From contig NZ_UAQZ01000016.1 of NCBI RefSeq assembly GCF_900446215.1, forward strand, positions 372,001 through 436,000: a stretch of DNA of 64,000 bases, read 5' to 3'. The notes under the pieces are model-generated. The model searched no databases and was not told the DNA's origin. It saw nothing but the letters and a program-made list of their open reading frames with translations. The DNA comes from Burkholderia cenocepacia (GTDB taxonomy: Bacteria > Pseudomonadota > Gammaproteobacteria > Burkholderiales > Burkholderiaceae). Shown one piece after another: positions 36,670-47,217 of the stretch. Position 1 is the first letter of the stretch. Every line of letters begins with the position of its first letter. The position numbers and the translations under genes were made by a program.

Positions 36670-37593
36670 GTGGGCATCAATTTCGATTTGACGGACTTGC
36701 AGGCGTTTCGCGCGGTCGTGGAAACGGGCAGTTTCCGAAAGGCCGCCGATGCGATCAGCCTGTCCCAGCCCGCATTGAGCCGCCGGATCGACAAGCTCGA
36801 GGACGCGCTCGGCGTGCGGCTCTTCGAGCGCACCACGCGCCGCGTGACCCTCACCACCGTCGGCCGCGTGTTCGCCCAGAGCGCCGAACAACTGCTCGAC
36901 GATCTCGACGCCGCGCTGCTCGGCATCCGCGACGTGTCATCGAGCCGCCTCGGCCATGTGACGATCGCCTGCGTGCCGTCGGTCGCCTACTACTTCCTGC
37001 CGCCCATCATCGCCCGCTATCATCAGCGTTTTCCGCGCATCCGCGTGAAACTGCTCGACGCCAGCGCGAACGAGGTGCTCGGCGCGGTGATCAGCGGCGA
37101 GGCGGATTTCGGCGTGAGCTTCATCGGCAGCCAGGAGGCGGAGATCGAGTTCAAGGTGTTGCTCCAGGAACGGTTCGTCGCCGCCTGCCGCCGCGACCAT
37201 CCGCTCGCGCGCAAGAAGCGCGTGACCTGGAACGAACTCTACGCGCACGATTACGTATCGGTGGACAAGACGTCCGGTAACCGCCTGCTGCTCGACCAGG
37301 CGCTGGCGGCCGTCGCGCCGCGCACGCCGAGCGTCTGCGAAACGCGCCACGTCACGACCCTGCTCGGGCTGATCGAGGCGGGGCTCGGCGTCGCCGCGGT
37401 GCCGTCGATGGCGATGCCGGGGCACGACCACCCTGTCATCACGAGCGTGCCGCTCGTCGAACCGGTCGTCAAACGGCGCGTGGGCATCGTCAAGCGGCGC
37501 GGGCGCGCGCTGACGCCCGCCGCCGAGGCATTTCACCGGATGGTCGTCGACGCGAAGCGCGGCAGCACCGCCGACAGCGGTACATCGGCATGA
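36670..37593 (+). CDS. LysR family transcriptional regulator
   Basis: A 307-residue LysR regulator if started at the GTG at 36670, which has GGAG about ten bases upstream; a GTG at 36652 is also possible. The winged helix-turn-helix is at the N-terminus (TGSFRKAADAISLSQPALSRR, in family position), followed by a periplasmic-binding-like effector domain. It lies 34 bases before dctA in the same direction, so it may regulate uptake of C4-dicarboxylates or the tricarboxylate genes beyond. The effector is unknown. Confidence 0.9.
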   Translation: MGINFDLTDLQAFRAVVETGSFRKAADAISLSQPALSRRIDKLEDALGVRLFERTTRRVTLTTVGRVFAQSAEQLLDDLDAALLGIRDVSSSRLGHVTIACVPSVAYYFLPPIIARYHQRFPRIRVKLLDASANEVLGAVISGEADFGVSFIGSQEAEIEFKVLLQERFVAACRRDHPLARKKRVTWNELYAHDYVSVDKTSGNRLLLDQALAAVAPRTPSVCETRHVTTLLGLIEAGLGVAAVPSMAMPGHDHPVITSVPLVEPVVKRRVGIVKRRGRALTPAAEAFHRMVVDAKRGSTADSGTSA

Positions 37594-37627
37594 CGGCGCC
37601 GGAACGGAAACGAAGGACGACCGCATC

Positions 37628-38956
37628 GTGAGGCGGGCCCGGCTGCTCAAATCGCTGTACGTGCAGGTCCTGCTCGCGATGATGCTCGGCATGGGCATCG
37701 GCCACGTGTGGCCGGCGGCGGGCGCGATGCTCAAGCCGCTCAGCGACGCGTTCGTCGCGCTGGTGAAGATGACCATCGCGCCGATCGTCTTCTGCACGAT
37801 CGTGTCGGGCATCACGTCGCTGTCGAACGGGCAGGCCATCGGCCGCACGATCGTGCGGGCGCTCGCGCTCTTCTATCTATTGACCGCCGCCGCGCTCGCG
37901 CTCGGGCTCGTCACCGCGTACGTGCTGCAACCGGGCGCCGGCATGCACATCGATGTCCATCACCTCGATGCGAGCCTCCTCGCCCCGTATGTGAAGCATG
38001 CGGCGCCGCCCGGGCTCGTGGCGTTCGCGCTCGGCGTGATCCCGGACACGATGCTCGGCGCGTTCGCGAACGGCGAAGTGTTGCCGGTGTTGCTGCTGTC
38101 GCTGTTGTTCGGCTTCTCGCTGAACGCGCACCCGCGGGCCGGCCGGCCCGTTCTCGCGCTGATCGACGGCTTCGCCGAGGTCGTCTTTCGCGTGCTCGCG
38201 ATGATCATGCGGCTCGCGCCGCTCGGCGCATTCGGTGCGATGGCCTTCACGGTGGGCCGCTTCGGCATCGGCTCGGTCGGCTCGCTGGCGAAGCTGATGA
38301 TGGCCTTCTACGTGGCCTGCGTGCTGTTCGTCGCGGGCGTGCTCGCACCGCTCGCGCGACTGCACGGCTTCGCGCTGTGGCGGCTGCTGCGCTACCTGCG
38401 CGAAGAGTTGCTCATCGTCCTCGCGACCTCGTCCACGGAGCCGGTCCTGCCGCGCCTGATCGTCAAGCTGGAAGCGCTCGGCTGCGACAAGGGCGTCGTC
38501 GGCCTCGTGCTGCCGGCCGGCTATTCGTTCAATCTGGACGGTACCGCGATCTACCTGACGCTCGCGGCGTTGTTCATCGCGCAGGCGTGCGACGTTCCCC
38601 TTTCCGCGTCGCAGATCGCGACGATGCTCGCGATCATGCTGCTCACGTCGAAGGGGGCGGCCGGCGTGTCCGGCAGCGGGCTCGTCGCGCTGGTCGCGAC
38701 GCTCGCCGTGATGCCCGACCTGCCGGTCGCCGGCGTGGCGCTGCTGGTCGGGATCGACCGCTTCATGTCGGAGGCGCGCGCGCTGACCAGCGTGATCAGC
38801 AATGCGTGCGCGGTGATTTTCGTGTCGTCGTGGGAAGGGGCGTGCGATCGTGCGCGGCTTGTGCGGACGCTCGCGATGGCCGGGCCGGCCTCGCCGAACG
38901 GAGTCGATGAAGACGGTATCGCGGCCCATGCGGGCGGGGACGGGAAGGCACGCTGA
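37628..38956 (+). CDS. dctA: C4-dicarboxylate:cation symporter DctA
   Basis: A 442-residue DAACS-family transporter with eight membrane helices and two re-entrant loops. Family signatures: MTIAPIVFCTIVSGI, ATSSTEPVLPRL (serine-rich hairpin 1), GYSFNLDGTAIYLTLAALF (substrate and cation site) and SKGAAGVSGSG (hairpin 2). It imports succinate, fumarate or malate with protons or sodium. The start is GTG. It sits just after the LysR gene; a terminator hairpin overlaps its last codons. Confidence 0.9.
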   Translation: MRRARLLKSLYVQVLLAMMLGMGIGHVWPAAGAMLKPLSDAFVALVKMTIAPIVFCTIVSGITSLSNGQAIGRTIVRALALFYLLTAAALALGLVTAYVLQPGAGMHIDVHHLDASLLAPYVKHAAPPGLVAFALGVIPDTMLGAFANGEVLPVLLLSLLFGFSLNAHPRAGRPVLALIDGFAEVVFRVLAMIMRLAPLGAFGAMAFTVGRFGIGSVGSLAKLMMAFYVACVLFVAGVLAPLARLHGFALWRLLRYLREELLIVLATSSTEPVLPRLIVKLEALGCDKGVVGLVLPAGYSFNLDGTAIYLTLAALFIAQACDVPLSASQIATMLAIMLLTSKGAAGVSGSGLVALVATLAVMPDLPVAGVALLVGIDRFMSEARALTSVISNACAVIFVSSWEGACDRARLVRTLAMAGPASPNGVDEDGIAAHAGGDGKAR

Positions 38957-38970
38957 CCCAAGCCTTCCCG
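38941..38970. terminator. Terminator hairpin between convergent dctA and ModA-like genes
   Basis: Perfect 9-bp arms CGGGAAGGC and GCCTTCCCG with a 12-base loop overlap the dctA stop. A second small hairpin, CGGCTC/GAGCCG, follows at 38977-38991 over the stop of the opposite gene. No T-run. Confidence 0.5.
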
Positions 38971-38980
38971 TCTCTCCGGC

Positions 38981-39763
38981 TCAATGAGCCGAAACCGAAT
39001 CGAGCCCGGTCGATTTCACGTCGCCCTGCACGTCGGGCGATGCGAGATAGTCGAGCAACGCCTTCGCTTCCTGCGGATGCTGCGCGCCGACCGGAATGCC
39101 GGCGGCGAAGCGCGTGACGGATTGCAGCGATTCGGGAATCTTGCCGACGAAGGTCGCCCCCTTGACGGGCAGCAGCTCGCTGACCTGCTGGAAGCCGATT
39201 TCGTAGTCGCCGTTCGCGACCACCGACGCCACCGGAATCCGCGGGATCATCTTCGCCTTCGACTTCACCTGCTCGTCGATGCCGAGCTTCTTGAACAGTT
39301 CGCGCTCGATATACACGCCGCTCGCGCTGTCCGAATAGGCGATCGACTTCGCGTGCAGCAGCACCTGCTTGAGGCCTTCGGCCGTGCTGATGTCGGGCTT
39401 GGCCGCGCCGTCGCGCACGACCATGCCGATGCGCGAGTCGGCCAGATCGACGCGGGACCCCGGGATCACCTTGCCCTGCTTGATCAGATCGTCCAGCGCG
39501 TAGCCGACCATGATGACGGCGTCGGCGGGCTCGCCGCGCGCGAGCCGGTTCGGAATCGCTTCGGGCGACTTGCCCATCGACGGGCCGAGCGCGGTGTCGA
39601 GCGTATTGCCGGTCGTCGACGCGAACCGGGGGCCGAGCACCTTGTAGGCGGCGGTGAAGCCGCCCGAGCTCATCACGTGCAGCTCGGCGGCCTGGACGTT
39701 GGCCGCCACCGCCGCGGTGGCGACGAGCGCGGTCGCGCAGCATTTCAGGAGCAGATTTCTCAT
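38981..39763 (-). CDS. Periplasmic substrate-binding protein (ModA-like)
   Basis: A 260-residue periplasmic-binding-protein type 2 member with a signal peptide ending VQA-AE. The start of the mature part, LHVMSSGGFTAAYKVLGPRF, and RGEPADAVIMVGYALDDLI follow the molybdate-binding (ModA) pattern. No ATPase or permease adjoins it. Such stand-alone ModA-like proteins lie beside tricarboxylate transporters in Burkholderia and may bind an organic acid rather than molybdate. It is upstream-adjacent to nothing but the MFS gene, 58 bases away in the same direction. Confidence 0.75.
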   Translation of the reverse strand: MRNLLLKCCATALVATAAVAANVQAAELHVMSSGGFTAAYKVLGPRFASTTGNTLDTALGPSMGKSPEAIPNRLARGEPADAVIMVGYALDDLIKQGKVIPGSRVDLADSRIGMVVRDGAAKPDISTAEGLKQVLLHAKSIAYSDSASGVYIERELFKKLGIDEQVKSKAKMIPRIPVASVVANGDYEIGFQQVSELLPVKGATFVGKIPESLQSVTRFAAGIPVGAQHPQEAKALLDYLASPDVQGDVKSTGLDSVSAH

Positions 39764-39821
39764 GGTTGGTCGTGGTCGTACGAATGCGTGGGTGGGATGA
39801 ACGTTCCGGCCGGGCCCGACA

Positions 39822-41117
39822 TCAATGCGCCGGCGTCAACGTTGCGGCGTGCCGGCGATAGAGCGCGAACGTTGCCAGCAGCGCGCACACCGCGGCGAAG
39901 CTCATCCAGTAGCCCGGTGCGGCCTTGTCGCCGGTCATGTGAATGAGCCCGGTCGAGATGGCCGGCGTGAAGCCCCCGAACACGGCCGTCGCGAGGCTGT
40001 AGGCGAGCGAAAAGCCCGCGACCCGCACCTGCACCGGCATCACCTCCGTGAGCGCGACGACCATCGCACCGTTATAGATGCCGTACATGAACGAGAGCCA
40101 GAGCAGCACGAGCAGCATGTGGGCGAACGACGGCGCGTGCGCAAGGAACGACAGCGCCGGGTAGGCGGTCGCGACGGTGAGCATCGTCATGCCGACCAGC
40201 AGCGGCCGGCGGCCGATCCGGTCGGACAGCGCGCCGCCGATCGGCAGCCACACGAAGTTCGACACGCCGACGCAAAGCGTCACGAGCAGGCTGTCGGCGG
40301 TGCTCAGGTGCAGCACCGTCTTGCCGAAGGTCGGCGCGTAGACGGTGATCAGATAGAAGCTCGTGGTGGTCATCGCGACCAGCATCATGCCGGCGACCAC
40401 GACGCCCCAGTTCTGGACCAGCGTACCGAACACTTCCTTCATGCCCGGACGATGCTTGCGTGCCTTGAATTCCTGGGTTTCCTCCAGGTTGCGGCGCAGC
40501 ATGAAGATGAACGGCACGATCATGCAGCCGACGAAGAACGGCACGCGCCATCCCCAGGCGGCGATCTGCGATGCGCTCAGCCACTGATTGAGCGCGAAAC
40601 CGAGGGCCGCCGCGATGACGATCGCCACCTGCTGGCTCGCCGATTGCCAGCTCGTGAAGAAGCCCTTGCGGCCAGGCGTCGCCAGCTCGGCCAGATAGAC
40701 CGAGACGCCGCCCAGTTCGGCGCCTGCGGAGAAGCCCTGCAGCAGCCGGCCGATCAGCACGAGCACGGGCGCCAGCAGCCCGATCGTCGCGTAGCCCGGC
40801 ACGAACGCGATCAGGATGGTGCCGCTCGCCATGATGGACAGCGTGACGATCAGGCCCTTGCGGCGGCCGACCTCGTCGATGTACGCGCCGAGCACGATCG
40901 CACCCAGCGGCCGCATCAGGAAGCCGGCGCCGAACACGGCGAAGGTCATCATCAACGACGCGAACTCGCTTTGCGCGGGGAAGAAGACGTTGGCGATCTG
41001 CGTGGCGTAGAAGCCGAACAGGAAGAAGTCGAACTGCTCGAGAAAGTTGCCGGCCGTGACGCGAAAGATCGCGGCGGCCTTCGAGCGTTCGGCCGGAAGG
41101 CTGGACGAGGGATGCAT
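39822..41117 (-). CDS. MFS citrate/tricarballylate-type proton symporter
   Basis: A 431-residue major facilitator with 12 membrane segments of the metabolite:H+ symporter branch. It has [19 protein letters not shown] in helix 1, [12 protein letters not shown] as the loop 2-3 motif and [12 protein letters not shown] as the second copy. Length and pattern match CitA/TcuC. The ATG at 41117 has AGGAG nine bases upstream; an open frame further upstream is rejected. With DctA, the ModA-like protein and a LysR regulator it forms an organic-acid uptake block. Confidence 0.85.
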   Translation of the reverse strand: MHPSSSLPAERSKAAAIFRVTAGNFLEQFDFFLFGFYATQIANVFFPAQSEFASLMMTFAVFGAGFLMRPLGAIVLGAYIDEVGRRKGLIVTLSIMASGTILIAFVPGYATIGLLAPVLVLIGRLLQGFSAGAELGGVSVYLAELATPGRKGFFTSWQSASQQVAIVIAAALGFALNQWLSASQIAAWGWRVPFFVGCMIVPFIFMLRRNLEETQEFKARKHRPGMKEVFGTLVQNWGVVVAGMMLVAMTTTSFYLITVYAPTFGKTVLHLSTADSLLVTLCVGVSNFVWLPIGGALSDRIGRRPLLVGMTMLTVATAYPALSFLAHAPSFAHMLLVLLWLSFMYGIYNGAMVVALTEVMPVQVRVAGFSLAYSLATAVFGGFTPAISTGLIHMTGDKAAPGYWMSFAAVCALLATFALYRRHAATLTPAH

Positions 41118-41443
41118 CGAGGGTGTCTCCTGAAAATCCTGGAATACGCGGGAGGGACTGGTCTGATTGTCGTTTTCCGGCATGTTGGCGCGGTATCGCT
41201 CAAACGATAAGTGCGATTTTTGGAACGATTGATGCAGTGTCGTTATCAATAGGCAAACGCTGCGCAGGTCCGGATGGCGATCGGGCATCTCGCTGCGAGG
41301 CCGCATACGTTTGCGTCGCCGTGCGATGCCGCCATCGTCGGCGGGCCACCACGCGTGGCCTCGATTTTTTGTTAACCGTGCCGTTAACGAGAATTTGACC
41401 CGCGCCGGCGCCATTGCAGCCGGCGTCCCAAACGAGCGCGAGC

Positions 41444-42964
41444 ATGCCCGCATTCACTTCGATCGAGAAAATCGCCGACTGGGCCGGACGCAACCCGCTC
41501 GTCGTCGGTGCGTTGGGCACGCTGATGTCGCTCGCGGCGCTCGGGATCAGCGCGGTGACGCTGTGGGCCGCGCGCAGCGAGGTCGTCGAGCACGCGCACG
41601 AGACGTCGCGCAACGTCGCGGCCGTGCTGGCGAGCCAGATCTCGAGGACGGTCGAGACGTCGAACAACGCGCTGATCGCGCTGACCGTCGATCTCGGCAA
41701 GCCGTCCGTACAGCGCATGGATGCCGGATTGCGGCACGACCTGCTGTTCGAGCGCACCGCGGCGCAGTACGTGACCGGCATGGGCGTGACCGACCGGCAC
41801 GGCCGGTTGATCGACGGCTGCTGCAGCGCGACCCATCGCTGGGACTTCAGCGATCGCGATTACTTCAAGGTCCATCGCGATGCGGACAATCTCGGTCTCT
41901 ACGTCTCCCAGCCCTATCGCGCGCGCTCGCGCGGCGACAAGGAGTCCATCGCGCTGTCGCGGCGCATCGAGCGGCCGGATCACGGGTTCGACGGGATCGC
42001 GGTCGTCGCCATCGATCTCGCCTATTTCGAGCAGCTCCTGTCCCGACTCGATGTCGGGCCGAACGGGGTCAGCGCGATCGTGCGCGCGGACGGCACGATC
42101 CTCGCGAGAAACCCGTCGTTGAACGACGGCCAGATGAGCCGCCTGCGTCGTTCGACATCCTTCAAGCGGATGGTGAACAGCGAATCGGGCTTCTATCCCG
42201 CGCGATCGAGCATCGACGGCACCATGCGGTTGTACACCTACCAGCGGATACCGGGCACCCCGCTGATCGCAGTCGTCGCGCCGGCCGAAAGCGACGTGCT
42301 GGCCGGCATCCGGCGCCTGTCGTGGACGGTCGGCGTGTCGGCATCCGTGATCGGCGCATCGTTCTGCGCGGTGGTCTGGCTGCTGGCCTTCGCATTGCGG
42401 GACAACTTCCGCAAGCAGACGCTGCTGACCGACCTCACCCGCACCGATCCGCTGACCGGGCTGCACAATCGCCGCGCGCTCGATACCGCGCTGGCCGACG
42501 AATGGGAACGGCTGCAGCGCGGCAGCGGCGGCAGCCTCTCGGTGCTGTTCATCGACGCCGATCACTTCAAGCAGTACAACGACCGGCACGGGCACGCGCT
42601 GGGCGACACGGCGCTGCGCTTTCTCGCCGAATGCATCCGCGCGCATACGCGGCGGCGCGGCGACCTCGCCGCGCGCTACGGCGGCGAGGAGTTCGTCGCG
42701 GTGTTGCCGGATACCGATGAAAACGGGGCCGCGCGGGTCGCCGACGCGATTCGCCGCGAAGTCGAACGCAACCGGCTCGACGGGTTTGCGGAAACGGTTC
42801 CGCCCTTCACCGTCAGCATCGGCTGCGCGACCAGCCGGCGCGCACGGCATGCGTCGGTGCATGCGCTGACGCACGACGCGGACATGGCGCTCTACCGAGC
42901 GAAGCGCGAAGGAAGGAATCGTGTGTGTCGCGCGCAGGCGGAGCCGGTCGCGCAGCCGGCGTGA
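41444..42964 (+). CDS. Membrane diguanylate cyclase with periplasmic sensor (dCACHE-GGDEF)
   Basis: A 506-residue protein: membrane helix at about 20-42, a periplasmic Cache-type sensor (about 45-285), a second helix (about 295-320) and a GGDEF domain. The active site is GGEEF at 413-417 and the product-inhibition I-site is R404-RG-D407, both intact, so it should make cyclic di-GMP and be feedback-inhibited. [12 protein letters not shown] carries the metal-binding aspartate. It would convert an external ligand signal into biofilm or motility control. The ligand is unknown. It starts at 41444; it is monocistronic. Confidence 0.92.
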   Translation: MPAFTSIEKIADWAGRNPLVVGALGTLMSLAALGISAVTLWAARSEVVEHAHETSRNVAAVLASQISRTVETSNNALIALTVDLGKPSVQRMDAGLRHDLLFERTAAQYVTGMGVTDRHGRLIDGCCSATHRWDFSDRDYFKVHRDADNLGLYVSQPYRARSRGDKESIALSRRIERPDHGFDGIAVVAIDLAYFEQLLSRLDVGPNGVSAIVRADGTILARNPSLNDGQMSRLRRSTSFKRMVNSESGFYPARSSIDGTMRLYTYQRIPGTPLIAVVAPAESDVLAGIRRLSWTVGVSASVIGASFCAVVWLLAFALRDNFRKQTLLTDLTRTDPLTGLHNRRALDTALADEWERLQRGSGGSLSVLFIDADHFKQYNDRHGHALGDTALRFLAECIRAHTRRRGDLAARYGGEEFVAVLPDTDENGAARVADAIRREVERNRLDGFAETVPPFTVSIGCATSRRARHASVHALTHDADMALYRAKREGRNRVCRAQAEPVAQPA

Positions 42965-43069
42965 AGCGGGGAAAAGGCATCGGCGCGTAGCGTTCGCCCG
43001 GCGGTGCGCCGCGACCTGCCGACGCCCGACAGACCAGCCGTCAACCGGTCCGCCCCCCGCCCCGACGCA

Positions 43070-44266
43070 TCACGACGAGCGCATGAAGTAATGCTGCGCC
43101 AGCTCGACCCAGTACCGGACCCCGGCCGGAATGATGTCGTCGTTGAAGTCGTATTTCGGATGATGCAGCGACGGTGCCGTCGCGCCGTCCTGCGCATTGC
43201 CGATCAGCACGTACGCGCCCGGCCGCTCCTCCAGCATGAAGCCGAAGTCTTCGGACGTCATGTTCGGCGGCACGTCGCGGGACAGGCGTTCGTCGCCGAA
43301 CGTCGCGCGAATCACCGCTTCGCACAGCGCCGTCTCGGCCGGCGTATTGACCGTCGCCGGATAGTACTGAAAAAACTCGACGTCGACCTGCGCACCATAC
43401 GCATGCGCCAACCCCTCGCACGCAAGCCGGACGTCGCGCTGCAACTGCTGCTGCAATGCCGACGACAACGTGCGAATCGTGCCGCGCAGCTCGGCGGTGT
43501 CGGGAATCACGTTGTCGGTCGTGCCCGCATGGAACATGCAGACGGAAATGACCGCCGGATCCACCGGGTCCTTGTGCCGCGCGGCGATGGTCTGGCACTG
43601 CAGCACCATCGAGCACGCGAGCGGCACGGGATCGATGCCCAGATGCGGCTGCGCCGCGTGCGCGCCCTTGCCCGTGACCGTGATCCTGAAGCGCGAGCCG
43701 GCAGCCATGATCGGGCCGGTACGCAATCCGAAATGCCCGGCCGGCAACCCGGGCCAGTTGTGCATGCCGAATACCGCTTCCGTCGGGTATCGCTCGAACA
43801 GCCCGTCGTCGATCATCCGGCGCGCGCCCGCGCCGCCCTCTTCGCCCGGCTGAAACACGAAATGGACGGTGCCGGGCAACTGCGGCATTGCCTTCAGCAC
43901 GCGCGCGGCGCCGAGCAACATCACGGTATGGCCGTCATGGCCGCACGCGTGCATGATTCCGTGCGTGCAAGATGCATGCGCGAAGTCGTTGGCTTCGTGG
44001 ATCGGCAATGCGTCCAGATCGGCGCGCAGCACGATGCCGCGGCCCGGATCCGCGCCGGGCAGGCTCGCCACCACGCCCGTGCCGCCCAGCCCGCGCGACA
44101 CCGCATAGCCGAGCGCCTCCAGCTCGCGGGCGACGACGTCGGCCGTCCGGTGTTCTTCGAATCGCAACTCGGGATGCGCATGCAGGTCGCGGCGCAGCTT
44201 TGCCCAGTGCGCGTGATGCGCGTGCAGCGACGGGACGGGAGTGACGGGGTTGTCCAATTTAGGCAC
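43070..44266 (-). CDS. M20 family amidohydrolase (hippurate hydrolase-like)
   Basis: A 398-residue M20D peptidase/amidohydrolase. Metal ligands are in HACGHDGHTVMLLGAA and QPGEEGGAGARRMIDDG, with LHAHPELRFEEHRTAD near the start and a C-terminal MTSEDFGFML. Relatives hydrolyse N-acyl amino acids, hippurate or indole-amino acid conjugates. The start appears to be GTG at 44266 with a weak SD. It ends the long minus-strand catabolic block and lies 60 bases after the aldehyde dehydrogenase. Confidence 0.88.
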   Translation of the reverse strand: MPKLDNPVTPVPSLHAHHAHWAKLRRDLHAHPELRFEEHRTADVVARELEALGYAVSRGLGGTGVVASLPGADPGRGIVLRADLDALPIHEANDFAHASCTHGIMHACGHDGHTVMLLGAARVLKAMPQLPGTVHFVFQPGEEGGAGARRMIDDGLFERYPTEAVFGMHNWPGLPAGHFGLRTGPIMAAGSRFRITVTGKGAHAAQPHLGIDPVPLACSMVLQCQTIAARHKDPVDPAVISVCMFHAGTTDNVIPDTAELRGTIRTLSSALQQQLQRDVRLACEGLAHAYGAQVDVEFFQYYPATVNTPAETALCEAVIRATFGDERLSRDVPPNMTSEDFGFMLEERPGAYVLIGNAQDGATAPSLHHPKYDFNDDIIPAGVRYWVELAQHYFMRSS

Positions 44267-44326
44267 CTTCGGAAAGTAGCGGGCTTGCAGCCGTCATGCC
44301 GGCGCGTGTCGCGCGCGGCGGCTGGG

Positions 44327-45796
44327 TCAGTCGTAACAGCCGACGATCGACTTGATCTCCATGTATTCCTCCATCCCTTCGATCCCGTACTCGCGGCCGT
44401 TGCCCGACTGCTTGTACCCGCCGAACGGCGCCTGCGGATCCCAGGCCGGGTAGTTCAGATGCACCTGCCCCGCCCGGATGCGGGCGGCCACCGCGCGGAC
44501 GTGTTCCTTGTCGGTGCCTTGCACGTGCGCGCCCAGCCCGTAGACCGTGTCGTTCGCGATGGCGACCGCTTCGTCGACGGTGTCGTAAGGCAGGATCGCG
44601 AGCACCGGGCCGAAGATCTCCTGCTGCGCGATCGCCATGTCGGTGCGCACGTCGGAGAAAATCGTCGGCCGCGCATAAAAGCCGCGGTCGAGCCCCGCGG
44701 GTCGGCCGGGGCCGCCGGCGATCAGTTTCGCGCGTTCGTCGATGCCCACGTCGATCATCTGTGCAACGCGGCCGAACTGCGCGCGATTGGCCAGCGGCCC
44801 GTGCGTGGTTGCGTCGTCGAACGGATCGCCGACGACGAGTCCCTGCATCGCCGCAACGGCCAGCGCCTCCACCGCGCCGAGCACGGCGCGCGGCACGATC
44901 ATGCGGGTCGGCGCGCTGCACGACTGCCCCATGTTGCGGAACGCGGCGGCCACGCCGGGCGGGATCGCGCGCGACAGGTCCGCATCCGGCAACACGATAT
45001 TCGGCGACTTGCCGCCCAGCTCCTGCGCGACGCGCTTGACGGTGGTGGCGGCCGCCTGCGCCACCAGCACGCCGGCCCGCGTCGATCCGGTGATCGACAC
45101 CATGTCGACCTCCGGGTGCGACGCAAGCGCGGCCCCCACGGTTTCGCCGCTGCCGCTCACGAGATTGAAGACGCCGGCGGGCACGCCCGCATCGGCAATC
45201 ACTTCCGCGAACAGCAGCGCGCTGAGCGGCGACAGCTCGCTCGGCTTGAGCACGACCGTGCAGCCGGCTGCGAGCGCCGGCCCGACCTTCGCGGTGATCT
45301 GGTAGATCGGCCAGTTCCACGGCGTGATCAGCGCGCACACGCCGATCGGCTCGCGGGCGACCGCGGTCGTCCCGCGCCGCTCGACGAACGGGTAGCGCGC
45401 GAGGTTGTCGCGTGCGACCCGGATATGTTCGGCCGCGAGCGGCACGTGCGCGGCGCGCGCATAGCCGAGCGGCGCACCCATCTCCAGCGCGAGTGCCGTG
45501 GCGAACAACTCGGCGCGTTCCAGCATCAACGCATGGATGCGATCGAGCAGCGCGGCGCGTTCCTGCGGTGAAGTCGCGGACCAGCGTTCGAACGCGTGGC
45601 GCGCGGCCTGCACCGCGCGATCGGCGTCATGTGCGTTCCCGAGCGGGATCTCGCACAGCGTGTCTTCCGTGGACGGGCTGACGATCGCGAACCGGTCACG
45701 GCCGTCGGGCATGACCCAGTCGCCGTCGATGAAGAACCGATCCAGCCTTCCGGCTTGCATCAGGCGATGAACCGGTGAATTGACGGGGGAATGCAT
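44327..45796 (-). CDS. NAD(P)-dependent aldehyde dehydrogenase
   Basis: A 489-residue ALDH. The catalytic cysteine is C293 (MGQSCSAPTR), the general base E259 (QELGGKSPN), with ITPWNWPIY and TGSTRAG for the cofactor. It is closest in style to broad betaine/amino-aldehyde dehydrogenases. In context it probably oxidises the aldehyde formed by an adjacent FAD amine oxidase to an acid. The next gene upstream ends 93 bases before its start; the block is likely co-transcribed. Confidence 0.9.
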   Translation of the reverse strand: MHSPVNSPVHRLMQAGRLDRFFIDGDWVMPDGRDRFAIVSPSTEDTLCEIPLGNAHDADRAVQAARHAFERWSATSPQERAALLDRIHALMLERAELFATALALEMGAPLGYARAAHVPLAAEHIRVARDNLARYPFVERRGTTAVAREPIGVCALITPWNWPIYQITAKVGPALAAGCTVVLKPSELSPLSALLFAEVIADAGVPAGVFNLVSGSGETVGAALASHPEVDMVSITGSTRAGVLVAQAAATTVKRVAQELGGKSPNIVLPDADLSRAIPPGVAAAFRNMGQSCSAPTRMIVPRAVLGAVEALAVAAMQGLVVGDPFDDATTHGPLANRAQFGRVAQMIDVGIDERAKLIAGGPGRPAGLDRGFYARPTIFSDVRTDMAIAQQEIFGPVLAILPYDTVDEAVAIANDTVYGLGAHVQGTDKEHVRAVAARIRAGQVHLNYPAWDPQAPFGGYKQSGNGREYGIEGMEEYMEIKSIVGCYD

Positions 45797-45889
45797 GGCA
45801 GGAATATCCTTGAGTCGATACCGTGCGTCGACGCACGGCGAAGGCCGTGATGAGCCGAAGCAGCGGCCGGAACGCGTCGCGGCCGCCCG

Positions 45890-47215
45890 CTAGAAATCCG
45901 CCACCTTGCCCCACGCGGATTCGGCGAACCGGCTGGGCCGATACGGCGCCGGATCGACGAGCGGTTGCGCACCGGTCGCGAGATCCGCGATCAGGTGCCC
46001 GGCGCCCGGGCCGATCCCGAAGCCGTGACCCGAAAAGCCCGCCGCGAGGATCAGCCCCGGCACGCCCGGCACTTCACCGATGCCCGGCACGCCGTCCGGC
46101 GTGCTGTCGACGAAGCCGGCCCACGCGTGCGTGATCTTCGCTTCGCGCAGCTCGGGCAACAGTTCGGCCGCGCGGCGGTAGGTTTCGGCGACCGTCGGCA
46201 TGTCGGGCTTCGGATCCAGGATGCGCACCGCCTCCATCGGCGTCGGCGCGTCGAGGCGCCAGCGCTTCAGCGTTTCGTGGCCGCCGCGCACGCCTTCGAG
46301 ACCGCCCGGCAGCAGGTTGCGCCAGCGTTTCGCGAACATCGGCACGAATTGCGGCGCGAAGCGCAGGAACTGCGGCGTCAGGTCCACGCGCGCGCGGCCG
46401 CTGATCGCCAATGCATAGCGTCCGTCGCTGCGTCGCGTCACGGACACGCCGGACGTGTACATCGCCTCCGGCAGCGGTGTTTCGACGGGCGACACGCTCA
46501 GGATCGACTGACGGATCGACGCCTGCGGAAACCGGATGCCGAGCTGCCGGCAGAACGACGACGCCCATGCGCCGCCGGCCATCACGACCGTGCGCGTCTT
46601 GATGACGCCGGCCTCGGTGACGACGCCGGCGACCCGGCCGCCCTCCAGCTCGATGCCGCGCGCCGCGCAGTGCTGGTGGACGCTGCCGCCCAGCTTGATC
46701 AGCGCGGCGGCCACGGCCGGCGCGGCCTTTCCTGGATCGGCCGTGCCGTCGGTCGGCGAGAACACGCCGCCCTTCCACTGCCGCCCGGTCACCCGTCCGC
46801 GCTCGGCGGCCTGCTTGCTGTCGAGCATATACGTGGTCACGCCCGCGGTCTTCGCGAATTCGCCCCAGCTGGCCCAGCGGGACAGCTCGGCGTCGTCATT
46901 GCTCAGATACAGCAACCCGCAGCGATGAAAGCCCGTGTCTTCGCCGGATTCGGCGGCGAATCGTTCCCACAGATCGATGCTCTTGCTGGCCATCGGCAAC
47001 TCGCGCGCGTCGCGGTTCTGCTGCCGGCACCAGCCCCAGTTGCGGCTCGACTGTTCGGCGCCGATGCGGCCCTTCTCGACGAGCGCGACCGATACGCCGC
47101 GGCGGGCCAGATAGTAGGCGGTGAAGACGCCGATGATGCCGCCGCCGATCACGACGACGTCGGCCGCGGCCGGCGGCGTGGACAAGGTTTCGATATGACG
47201 CAACGGAGGGGACAT
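45890..47215 (-). CDS. FAD-dependent amine/amino acid oxidoreductase (DadA-like)
   Basis: A 441-residue DAO-family flavoprotein with the dinucleotide motif VVIGGGIIGVFTAYYLARRG at the N-terminus. It has RNWGWCRQQNRDARE, typical of D-amino-acid dehydrogenase-like oxidoreductases, and the C-terminal GFSGHGFGIGPGAGHLIADL that closes the FAD site. It would deaminate or demethylate an amine or amino acid. The ATG at 47215 lies two bases after the cupin stop, so they are coupled. An in-frame extension upstream through the cupin gene is not real. Confidence 0.88.
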   Translation of the reverse strand: MSPPLRHIETLSTPPAAADVVVIGGGIIGVFTAYYLARRGVSVALVEKGRIGAEQSSRNWGWCRQQNRDARELPMASKSIDLWERFAAESGEDTGFHRCGLLYLSNDDAELSRWASWGEFAKTAGVTTYMLDSKQAAERGRVTGRQWKGGVFSPTDGTADPGKAAPAVAAALIKLGGSVHQHCAARGIELEGGRVAGVVTEAGVIKTRTVVMAGGAWASSFCRQLGIRFPQASIRQSILSVSPVETPLPEAMYTSGVSVTRRSDGRYALAISGRARVDLTPQFLRFAPQFVPMFAKRWRNLLPGGLEGVRGGHETLKRWRLDAPTPMEAVRILDPKPDMPTVAETYRRAAELLPELREAKITHAWAGFVDSTPDGVPGIGEVPGVPGLILAAGFSGHGFGIGPGAGHLIADLATGAQPLVDPAPYRPSRFAESAWGKVADF

Positions 47216-47217
47216 GT